A program made the translations under genes and the position numbers. From assembly GCA_031119515.1 (NCBI GenBank), contig JAVHXR010000070.1, positions 1 through 7,866 of the forward strand: a DNA stretch of 7,866 nt, written 5' to 3'. Below are positions 1-5,403 of this stretch, one piece after another (positions within the stretch are counted from its first letter, which is position 1; every line of letters begins with the position of its first letter). The DNA comes from Propionicimonas sp. (GTDB taxonomy: Bacteria; Actinomycetota; Actinomycetes; Propionibacteriales; Propionibacteriaceae). The notes under the pieces were generated by a model. It worked only from the letters and a program-made list of their open reading frames with translations, was not told the origin of the DNA and made no database searches.

Positions 1-289
1 AGAAGTAGCCGTCGGCGTCCACCAGGTAGAGGCCGTTGCCGTGGCCGGTGAAGCCGACCGCGAGCACCCGCTCCTGGCCGCGTTCGACGCCGGCCAGCGC
101 CTCCCGGACGCACGCCACGGCGGCGGCCCACAGCACGCCGGGGTCGCGCTCGGTCTGCCCGGGGGCGGGACGGGTGAGCGGCACCGAACGGGAGCGGGTC
201 AGCGAGCCGCCCTGCTCCAGGTCGAAGAGGGTTGCCTTGACCACCGAGCCGCCGGCGTCGATGGCGAGCAGCAGGTCCTGTCGGGTCAC
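1..289 (-). CDS. FGGY-family carbohydrate kinase, N-terminal part (cut by window edge)
   Basis: Cytoplasmic ATP-dependent kinase of a sugar or polyol; only the first 96 residues are in the window. Seen: an N-terminal ATPase-fold strand-loop LLLAIDAGGSVVKATLFD (residues 6-23), TERD at 46-49 and GFTGHGNGLYLVD at 79-91, all in the places expected for FGGY domain I. The first loop is DxGGS rather than the more usual DxGTT/S, and the whole resembles L-xylulose kinase (LyxK) and polyol kinases more than xylulokinase or glycerol kinase. The start is GTG at 289-287, preceded by GGAGG (minus strand, 299-295) at 5 bases. Its GTG overlaps the TGA of the SorC regulator gene by 4 bases (GTGA), so translation is probably coupled. 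The family call is firm. The substrate is not determined, because the C-terminal two-thirds is absent. Confidence 0.9.
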   Translation of the reverse strand, partial: MTRQDLLLAIDAGGSVVKATLFDLEQGGSLTRSRSVPLTRPAPGQTERDPGVLWAAAVACVREALAGVERGQERVLAVGFTGHGNGLYLVDADGYF

Positions 290-1290
290 GATGTCCTCCC
301 TCGGCGGGTGGTCCCGCCGGCCTTGCGGGCGGCGCCGGCGTCGGCCGCGCCCTTGGCCAGCAGTTCCTCGGCCGTGTTCTCGTCGGTGACCAGCACCTTG
401 ATGTAGCCGCCCCGGATCGCACCCAGCACGGCCTGGGCCTTGTGCCGACCGCCGGCGACGCCGACGACGTTCGGCAGCTCCCTGAGCTGCTCCAGCCCGA
501 TCCCGATCCGGCGGCTGGAGGTGGCGCCGCTGACGATCCGGCCGCGGGCGTCGAACCACTCCCCCAGCATGTCGCCGACAGCGCCCATCGTCATGTAGGT
601 CGCGACCTCCTCGGGAGTGACGATCTGCGAGCGGACGGCGGACGCGTTCGGCCCGGCCGATCCTATCCCCGTCAGCGTGACGGTCGCGGTGGCGGCGAGG
701 TCGAGGACGTCGCGGACGGCGGCCTCGGCGCGCAGCATGGTGGCGGCCTCGGGCGAGGACACCAGCAGCGGCGCCGGCACCACCCGCAGGTGCGCCGCCA
801 CCTTCGGGTCGCCGGCCAGGGATTGCGCGACGGCCTGGATGGAGCCTGCTGCCGAGGCCAGGGTCACGCCCTCCAGCGACTCCTCGGCGAGCATCGACAG
901 CGACCGGGCGACGGTGTCGCCCCAGCCGACGCCGACCACCGCGCCGGGGTGCAGGTACCGCCGGACGTAGGCCGCCAGCGCGGCCGCGACCCGCTCGTTG
1001 ACCCGGCCGGCCGGCATCGGGGTCTCGTCGTCGCGCGGCACCACGATGGCGTCGACCAGGCCGAAGGTCTCCCGCAGCCTGGTGGCCAGGCCGAGCGCCG
1101 ACAGGCAGCGGGCGTCGATCTCGATCCGGACCACGCCCTGGGCGCGGGCCGCCTCCAGCAGCCGTCCCACGGTCTGGCGGGAGACGAACAGCCGTTTGGC
1201 CACCTGCGCCTGGGTGAGGCCGTCGCCGTGGTAGAGCCACGCGGCCCGCACCACGAGGTCGAGATCACTGGGGGACGACGAGAGCACCAT
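286..1290 (-). CDS. SorC-family sugar-responsive transcriptional regulator
   Basis: DNA-binding regulator of 334 residues, close to the usual length of about 315 for the family. A helix-turn-helix lies at about residues 24-46 (LTQAQVAKRLFVSRQTVGRL), followed by the SorC sugar-binding domain (about 60-312) with typical GVGWGDTVARSL (120-131) and GVAGGRHKAQAVLGAIRGGY (277-296), then VLVTDENTAEELL (299-311). The last 20 residues are an Ala/Gly/Arg-rich tail. Family members usually bind phosphorylated sugars and act as repressors or activators of the neighbouring catabolic operon. The gene lies inside the catabolic operon, 68 bases after the aldolase gene and overlapping the kinase gene by 4 bases. 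The ATG at 1290 has only a weak AGGG upstream, so low expression or coupling to upstream translation is likely. It is the obvious candidate for the operators in 3595-3873, but which one it binds is not shown. Confidence 0.93.
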   Translation of the reverse strand: MVLSSSPSDLDLVVRAAWLYHGDGLTQAQVAKRLFVSRQTVGRLLEAARAQGVVRIEIDARCLSALGLATRLRETFGLVDAIVVPRDDETPMPAGRVNERVAAALAAYVRRYLHPGAVVGVGWGDTVARSLSMLAEESLEGVTLASAAGSIQAVAQSLAGDPKVAAHLRVVPAPLLVSSPEAATMLRAEAAVRDVLDLAATATVTLTGIGSAGPNASAVRSQIVTPEEVATYMTMGAVGDMLGEWFDARGRIVSGATSSRRIGIGLEQLRELPNVVGVAGGRHKAQAVLGAIRGGYIKVLVTDENTAEELLAKGAADAGAARKAGGTTRRGRTS

Positions 1291-1305
1291 GCTTCGACCC
1301 TAGCC

Positions 1306-1339
1306 AGCCGCGCGTGGCGGCTCGGCCGATCCCGGATCG
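1306..1339. other. two small hairpins in the aldolase-regulator gap
   Basis: The 68-base gap 1291-1358 holds two adjacent inverted repeats. The first has arms 1306-1311 and 1317-1322 (AGCCGC/GCGGCT, 6 bp, 5-base loop) and can be extended by two G-C pairs across a one-base bulge. The second has arms 1327-1331 and 1335-1339 (CGATC/GATCG, 3-base loop). No T-run follows on the minus strand, so this is not a standard intrinsic terminator. It could weaken readthrough into the regulator or protect the upstream message end. Chance pairing in GC-rich DNA is a real alternative. Confidence 0.3.
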
Positions 1340-1358
1340 TGCCGCCCACCGGCCGGGC

Positions 1359-2357
1359 TCACTTGTACCAGAGGTCGAGATAGGAGGCGATGATCTGCCG
1401 CATCCCCGCCAGCACGACCTGGTTGCGCCACGAGCTGGTGAAGAACTCGATGTCGGCCCGGCCGGCCAGCGGCGCGTTCGGCCCGAGCAGGCCCTCGGCG
1501 GCCAGCTGGACGGCGGCGCCGCCGGCGACCTTGTCGGCGTTCTCCAGCATGGCGCGAAGCAGCAGCGGGCTGGTGTCGCGCTCGAGGGTGGTCCAGATGT
1601 TCACCTTGCAGACGCCGTCGGAGAACAGCGTCGCCAGCTGCGGCACCGGGACGCTGGAGGCGCCGTGCAGCACGAGCTTCGGCCCGATCCGCTCGGCGAT
1701 CGCCCTGGCGGCCTCCGGGACGTAGCGCAGGTCCTGGGCAGAGGCGCGGTGCTCGGTGCCGAGGTTGGCGACCACCATGTCGGCCCCGGTGCGCTCGACG
1801 AACTCGGCAGCGCGCTCGGCGGAGGTGAGTTCGCCGCGGATCCCGCCGGTGGCGTCCACCACCTCGTCGGCGGCACCCTCGACCAGCACCTGGTCGCCGT
1901 AGCTGGCGACGAAGGCGGCGGTGACCTCGAGGTTCAGCTCCCACGGGGCGTGGGAGGCGTCGTACATCACCGAGGAGAACCGGGACAGGTCGCCGGCCAG
2001 CCAGGCGGCGTCGTCGTCGTACTGGCCGTGGTCGAAGTGGGTGAGGACGTCGACGTCGGGGTAGTCGCCGGCGGGCCGTGACAGCACCTCGCAGTCGCTC
2101 AGGAAGAGCTCCAGGCCGGTCTCGGGGTTGCGGCTGCCGGCGTAGTGGACGGCCTGCGCCCGGTGGGAGTAGCGGCCCGTCATGGCGATCGTCACCGGCA
2201 CCCGGGTGCCGAGCTCTGTGGCCTTGGCCTGGCAGGCGGCCAGCACGGCCTCGATGGTGGTCTGGTTCTCGGCGCAGAAGGTGGGTACCACCCACTGGCG
2301 CTCGGCGGCGGCGGCGTACAGCGCCACCACCTTGTCCTTGCCCAGCACGATCGGCAT
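1359..2357 (-). CDS. class II fructose/tagatose-bisphosphate-type aldolase family protein
   Basis: Zinc-dependent aldolase of the FbaA/GatY/KbaY superfamily, 332 residues, expected to cleave a ketose phosphate retro-aldol fashion into dihydroxyacetone phosphate and an aldehyde. Visible landmarks: VPTFCAENQTT (24-34); HFDHG (107-111), giving the catalytic Asp109 and zinc ligand His110; MYDASH (131-136); Glu160 in VLVEG as a likely zinc-site glutamate; NLGTEH with His203; LHGASS with His231; and KVNIW with Asn253. Metal-site and catalytic residues therefore look intact. The phosphate-binding loops differ from canonical HGGSG/HGASG and NI(D/A)T(D/E), which points to a non-standard substrate. The segment before HFDHG is about 25 residues longer than in GatY. 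The ATG start has AAGGAAA at 6 bases (2370-2364). It follows the dehydrogenase gene by 28 bases. Exact substrate unknown; the family call is strong. Confidence 0.88.
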   Translation of the reverse strand: MPIVLGKDKVVALYAAAAERQWVVPTFCAENQTTIEAVLAACQAKATELGTRVPVTIAMTGRYSHRAQAVHYAGSRNPETGLELFLSDCEVLSRPAGDYPDVDVLTHFDHGQYDDDAAWLAGDLSRFSSVMYDASHAPWELNLEVTAAFVASYGDQVLVEGAADEVVDATGGIRGELTSAERAAEFVERTGADMVVANLGTEHRASAQDLRYVPEAARAIAERIGPKLVLHGASSVPVPQLATLFSDGVCKVNIWTTLERDTSPLLLRAMLENADKVAGGAAVQLAAEGLLGPNAPLAGRADIEFFTSSWRNQVVLAGMRQIIASYLDLWYK

Positions 2358-2385
2358 CAGGGGTTTCCTTGTCTGTCGGCCCGCG

Positions 2386-3594
2386 CTACAGCACGCGGGA
2401 AGGTTCGAAGGTGCGGTCGATCAGCGCGAGCTGCGCCGCGGCATCGAGGCCGTCGGCGAGACCGTCGAGCTGCGCGGCAAGCAGGGCGCGCCGGTCGCCG
2501 TCGAGCAGTCCGGCAAGCCCGTCGTCCAGGTGCGCCCAGAGCCGGCCGGCGTCCCAGCCGTCCTCGCGCACCAGCAGGGCGCCGGCGGTGGCGATCGCGA
2601 GCGAGAGGTACCGCGTCGGCAGTCCCTGCCCGGCGGCCAGCCGGTAGGCGCCGAGCAGCCGGTCGGCGGGAGCGAGCTTGCGTTCGAGGTCGCGGCCGAC
2701 GCGCTCGGTGGTGTCGGCGAGCGCCCGGTTGCCGAACCGGTACAGCAGGTCGTCGATGTGGTCGAGCAGCGGCCCCGGATCGACCCGGTAGCGCTCGGCC
2801 AGCGCGAGCGCGGCCTCGGTCATCGCGGCGCGGGCGAGGTAGCGCAGCTCGACCCGACCGACCGCCTGCCAGACCAGCTCGAGCCCGAGCAGCCGGCCGA
2901 GGCAGGCGGTGAGGCAGTGCCCCATGTTGTGGATGTAGAGCTTGCGGTCGCCGTAGAACGAGAACGGGACCGACAGGTCGGCGACCAGTCCGGGCACGTC
3001 CAGCGGCTGGCCGACGACGGCGGCGGCGTCGTAGGGAAGCAGGCGGTAGGGCTCGACCCGCACCAGGGTGGGTTCGGTGGCCCGCAGCGCCGGGTCGGGG
3101 ACCGGGATCATCCGGCCGATCGAGGTCTCGAGCAGGCCGAGGTTGGCCGCGAGCGTGGCGGCGGGCAGCTCCGGCAGCCGCTCGGCGAGCAGGCCGCGCA
3201 TCACGGCCGCGCAGTCGTGGACGTTCTCGGCCAGCAGGACGTTGAGGGCGGGCCTCCCGGCGGCGATCCGTTCCCGCAGCGCCTCGGCGAGGGTGTCGGC
3301 GACGGCCGGAAGCACCCGTCCCCCGACGCTGGTGGCGGCGAGGTCGGCGGCTTCGAGGGCGCGGACGGCGGCCGCGGTGTCGCGGGCGTCCAGGGCGGTG
3401 ACCGGGCCGACGGTGCGGCGTTCTGCGAAACCCTCGCCCAGCGTGACGTGCGGGTACTCGCCGTCCCGGGCGAGCGCCGAGACGACGACCGGGTCGACGT
3501 CGAGGAAGGTCACCTGCCAGCCGGCGTCGCAGAGCAGCTGGCCGAGGAAGCCGCGGCCGACGCTGCCGGCGCCGAAGATCACTGCCTGCCGCAT
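2386..3594 (-). CDS. mannitol-1-phosphate 5-dehydrogenase-like NAD-dependent polyol (phosphate) dehydrogenase
   Basis: Cytoplasmic oxidoreductase of the long-chain mannitol dehydrogenase family, 402 residues (E. coli MtlD is about 380). Seen: N-terminal Rossmann motif VIFGAGSVGRGFLG (5-18) with an acidic residue after the second strand (FLDVD, 30-34); NLGLLETSIGRMIP (151-164) at the domain junction; and the catalytic K-x4-N-x2-H motif as Lys218, Asn223, His226 in KLYIHNMGHCLTA. The reading frame is open further upstream to 3687, but ATG 3594 is chosen because AAAGGAGG (3606-3599) lies 4 bases before it and the Rossmann strand starts immediately after; the upstream extension would cover the palindrome and promoter. 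First gene of the minus-strand operon. It would interconvert an alditol (phosphate) and a ketose (phosphate). The mtlD symbol is withheld because no mannitol PTS is present and the ABC context suggests another polyol. Confidence 0.87.
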   Translation of the reverse strand: MRQAVIFGAGSVGRGFLGQLLCDAGWQVTFLDVDPVVVSALARDGEYPHVTLGEGFAERRTVGPVTALDARDTAAAVRALEAADLAATSVGGRVLPAVADTLAEALRERIAAGRPALNVLLAENVHDCAAVMRGLLAERLPELPAATLAANLGLLETSIGRMIPVPDPALRATEPTLVRVEPYRLLPYDAAAVVGQPLDVPGLVADLSVPFSFYGDRKLYIHNMGHCLTACLGRLLGLELVWQAVGRVELRYLARAAMTEAALALAERYRVDPGPLLDHIDDLLYRFGNRALADTTERVGRDLERKLAPADRLLGAYRLAAGQGLPTRYLSLAIATAGALLVREDGWDAGRLWAHLDDGLAGLLDGDRRALLAAQLDGLADGLDAAAQLALIDRTFEPSRVL

Positions 3595-3598
3595 GTCG

Positions 3599-3606
3599 CC
3601 TCCTTT
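3599..3606 (-). promoter_or_regulatory. ribosome binding site of the dehydrogenase gene
   Basis: On the minus strand AAAGGAGG stands 4 bases before ATG 3594. It is a near-perfect anti-16S match and decides the start against in-frame upstream codons. Confidence 0.85.
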
Positions 3607-3616
3607 GGTGGTCGTC

Positions 3617-3630
3617 GTTGTCCGGACAAC
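3617..3630. promoter_or_regulatory. perfect 14-bp palindrome, probable operator of the dehydrogenase operon
   Basis: GTTGTCCGGACAAC is its own reverse complement. An overlapping second inverted repeat, ACAAC-caca-GTTGT, spans 3626-3639, so GTTGT half-sites recur with 18-base spacing. The palindrome would cover the start point of the promoter predicted at 3635-3664, which is the usual place for a repressor operator. Binding protein not known; the local SorC regulator is one candidate. Confidence 0.6.
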
Positions 3631-3634
3631 CACA

Positions 3635-3664
3635 GTTGTAGGTGCGATCCACGCCCGGTCACAA
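3635..3664 (-). promoter_or_regulatory. putative sigma-70-type promoter of the dehydrogenase-aldolase-regulator-kinase operon
   Basis: On the minus strand TTGTGA (3664-3659, four of six matching TTGACA) is followed after 18 bases by TACAAC (3640-3635, four of six matching TATAAT). The start point would be near 3628, inside the 14-bp palindrome, with a leader of about 34 bases to ATG 3594 and its strong ribosome binding site. Sequence-only prediction. Confidence 0.5.
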
Positions 3665-3681
3665 CTCGGACCGGGGGGTTC

Positions 3682-3693
3682 GGGCAATTGCCC
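3682..3693. promoter_or_regulatory. perfect 12-bp palindrome upstream of the predicted minus-strand promoter
   Basis: GGGCAATTGCCC is fully self-complementary, with partial symmetry outside the core (GG on one side, CC on the other). Its centre lies about 60 bases upstream of the predicted start point near 3628, a position often used by activators. It may serve either operon; function inferred only. Confidence 0.35.
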
Positions 3694-3710
3694 AATCCGG
3701 CTTGTGAGTA

Positions 3711-3729
3711 GCGGGAATCACGCTCCCGC
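3711..3729. repeat. inverted repeat GCGGGA/TCCCGC
   Basis: Arms 3711-3716 and 3724-3729 are perfectly complementary around a 7-base loop. It could be a protein site or a hairpin; it is GC-rich and less compelling than the other repeats of this region. Confidence 0.25.
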
Positions 3730-3758
3730 GGCGGCTTCGTAAACCAAACCGAGACGCA

Positions 3759-3778
3759 ACGTGAGCAAATGCTCACGT
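3759..3778. promoter_or_regulatory. perfect 9+2+9 inverted repeat, probable operator of the ABC transporter operon
   Basis: ACGTGAGCAAATGCTCACGT has arms 3759-3767 and 3770-3778 that are exact reverse complements around AA. It is the most symmetric element of the intergenic region and lies about 95 bases before the ATPase start. Length and symmetry fit a dimeric or tetrameric helix-turn-helix regulator. It differs in sequence from the palindrome at 3617-3630. A weak possible plus-strand promoter downstream (TTGCTG at 3792-3797, 17 bases, TAGTCT at 3815-3820) would place the site just upstream of -35; that promoter is too weak to settle activation or repression. Confidence 0.6.
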
Positions 3779-3861
3779 CCTGCACATCTGCTTGCTGGCC
3801 CGAAGGAGGCTGCTTAGTCTCCCAGCGTGAGGGCGTCAGCCCGAGCACGAGGAAGTGCGAC

Positions 3862-3867
3862 GGAAGG
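3862..3867 (+). promoter_or_regulatory. ribosome binding site of the ATPase gene
   Basis: GGAAGG lies 6 bases before ATG 3874 and supports this start over the in-frame ATG at 3769, which sits inside the inverted repeat and would add 35 residues unlike the family. Confidence 0.75.
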
Positions 3868-3873
3868 TTGCGA

Positions 3874-5403
3874 ATGACGGCAGAGGTGAGCCCGGCCGCC
3901 GCGGTGCCGCGGTTGTCCATCCAGGGGGTCTCCAAGAGCTTCGAGGCGATCCACGCTTTGCGGGACGTCTCCTTCGATCTCGCCCCGGGCGAGATCCACG
4001 CCCTGGTGGGCGAGAACGGTGCGGGGAAGTCGACGCTGGTCGGCATCATCACCGGCCTGCGCCAGCCGAACGAGGGCAGGGTGCTGCTCAACGGGACGGA
4101 AGTGCACTTCCACAACCCGCTGGAGGCGCGAGCCCACGGGGTGGCCGCGGTGTTCCAGGACCCGAACCTGTTCCCCCACCTGTCGATCGCGGAGAACATC
4201 GTCACCGGCGCCTACCCGCGCAAGGGGATGCTGCTGGACCGGGCGGCGATGCGGAAGCTGGCCCGCACAAAGCTCGAGCAGCTCGGCTTCGACCTCGACC
4301 CCGACCGGCTGGTCGCCGAGCTGACCGTCGCCGAGGCGCAGTTCGTCGAGATCGCCCGGGCGGTGGAGCCGGGCCTGCAGCTACTGATCCTCGACGAGCC
4401 GACCAGCGCGCTGACCCCGTCCGAGGCGGGCCGGCTCTACACCATGGTCGAGACGCTGAAGGCGTCCGGTACCACCGTGGTGTGGATCTCCCACCGGATG
4501 GACGAGATCCGCACGCTGGCCGACACCATCACCGTGCTCCGCGACGGCCAGCACGTCACCACCGCCCCCGCGTCCGAACTCGACGACGACGCCATGATCA
4601 AGGCGATGGTGGGACGGACGGTCGCCCTGCAGCGGGTGCCCCGCACCGAGCCGCTCGGGCCGGTCCGCCTCAAGGTGCGCGACCTGAACCTTGCCGGCAC
4701 GTTCGCCGACATCTCCTTCGACGTCGCCGAGGGCGAGATCGTCGCGATCGCCGGCCTGGTCGGCTCGGGCCGCTCCGAGATCCAGCAGGCGATCTTCGGC
4801 CTCAGCCCGCAGGTGACCGGCTCGATCGAGGTGGACGGAGAGGCCGCCACCCCCGACAGCCCGGCGACGATGGCCAGGCGCGGGGTGGTCTACCTGCCGG
4901 AGGACCGGGACGCCGAGGGCGTCATCTCCTCGATGAGCATCCAGGCCAACGTCGCACTGCCGAGCATCGGCAAGCTCGCCACCGCCGGCTTCGTCGACCC
5001 CCGCAAGGAGCGCTCGCTGGCCGCCGAGCAGCGCGAGGCGCTGAGCATCAAGGGCGAGGTCGAGGCGCTGGTCAGCTCGCTGTCCGGCGGGAACCGGCAG
5101 AAGGTGGCGCTGGCCCGCTGGCTCGCCACCCACCCCCGCGTCCTGCTGCTGGACGAGCCCACCCACGGCATCGACGTGGGCACCAAGGTGCAGGTGCACG
5201 ACATCATGCGCCGGCTCGCCCGGGAGGGCCGGATGGCGATCCTGATGGTCTCCTCCGACCTGCCCGAGGTCCTCGCCGTCAGCGACCGCGTCCTGGTGAT
5301 CCGGCGCGGACGGCTGTCGGCCACCATCGACATCGACGACGCCACCCAGGAGAACATCATGGCCGCCGCGACCGCCGGACGCAGCGAGGAGGCGGTCCGA
5401 TGA
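3874..5403 (+). CDS. sugar ABC transporter ATP-binding protein, two fused nucleotide-binding domains (RbsA/MglA type)
   Basis: Energises the importer at the inner face of the membrane; 509 residues, the normal size for this class. Domain 1: Walker A GENGAGKST (46-54), Q-loop at VFQDPN (93-98), a degenerate signature LTVAEAQFVEIARA (150-163), Walker B LLILDEPT (170-177) and switch His207 in WISHRMD. Domain 2: degenerate P-loop GLVGSGRSE (294-302) without the Lys-Ser/Thr pair, LPEDRDAEG (341-349), intact signature LSGGNRQK (403-410), Walker B LLLDEPTHGIDVG (424-436) and switch-position SSD (460-462). One intact and one degenerate P-loop is characteristic of RbsA-like proteins, so only one ATP site should be fully competent. 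First gene of the plus-strand operon; its TGA overlaps the ATG of permease 1 (ATGA, 5400-5403). The importer family includes ribose, rhamnose and AI-2 systems; the substrate cannot be read from this subunit. Confidence 0.96.
   Translation: MTAEVSPAAAVPRLSIQGVSKSFEAIHALRDVSFDLAPGEIHALVGENGAGKSTLVGIITGLRQPNEGRVLLNGTEVHFHNPLEARAHGVAAVFQDPNLFPHLSIAENIVTGAYPRKGMLLDRAAMRKLARTKLEQLGFDLDPDRLVAELTVAEAQFVEIARAVEPGLQLLILDEPTSALTPSEAGRLYTMVETLKASGTTVVWISHRMDEIRTLADTITVLRDGQHVTTAPASELDDDAMIKAMVGRTVALQRVPRTEPLGPVRLKVRDLNLAGTFADISFDVAEGEIVAIAGLVGSGRSEIQQAIFGLSPQVTGSIEVDGEAATPDSPATMARRGVVYLPEDRDAEGVISSMSIQANVALPSIGKLATAGFVDPRKERSLAAEQREALSIKGEVEALVSSLSGGNRQKVALARWLATHPRVLLLDEPTHGIDVGTKVQVHDIMRRLAREGRMAILMVSSDLPEVLAVSDRVLVIRRGRLSATIDIDDATQENIMAAATAGRSEEAVR

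Larger units (their letters stand above)
3595..3873. other. divergent intergenic control region
   Basis: This 279-base stretch separates the dehydrogenase operon from the transporter operon and holds no convincing gene. It is clearly less GC-rich in its central part and contains several perfect inverted repeats (3617-3630, 3682-3693, 3711-3729, 3759-3778), a likely minus-strand promoter (3635-3664) and a leader hairpin before the ATPase gene. Both operons are probably controlled from here. Confidence 0.85.

Noticed and set aside
442..1383. Plus-strand open frames opposite the SorC regulator gene
   Set aside because: They translate to Gly/Arg/Asp/His-rich sequence without motifs and mirror a well-recognised regulator.
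2182..3711. Long plus-strand open frame of 509 codons antisense to the dehydrogenase and aldolase genes
   Set aside because: Its translation is low-complexity (Gly/Arg/Asp/Val-rich) with no family motif, and it mirrors two recognised genes; such frames are expected by chance in very GC-rich DNA.
3792..3820. Plus-strand promoter TTGCTG-17-TAGTCT for the transporter operon
   Set aside because: Spacing is good and four of six -10 bases match, but the -35 matches in only three; it is too weak to annotate as a promoter and is only mentioned with the inverted repeat.
3769..3873. In-frame upstream ATG (3769) as an alternative ATPase start
   Set aside because: It lies inside the 20-base inverted repeat, has no ribosome binding site and adds 35 residues rich in Cys, Ser and Arg that are unlike the family N-terminus.
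3827..3877. Short leader frame (GTG to TGA, 16 residues) whose stop overlaps the ATPase ATG
   Set aside because: The only Shine-Dalgarno-like sequence (AAGGAGG, 3803-3809) is 17 bases away from the GTG, and the peptide has no distinctive composition of an attenuator. Overlap by chance is the simpler view.
3855..5399. Plus-strand open frame running through the ATPase gene in the frame of permease 1
   Set aside because: The part before 5400 translates to Arg/Gly/Pro-rich sequence with no domain. Only the part from ATG 5400 matches a permease, so the upstream part is a shadow of the ATPase gene.
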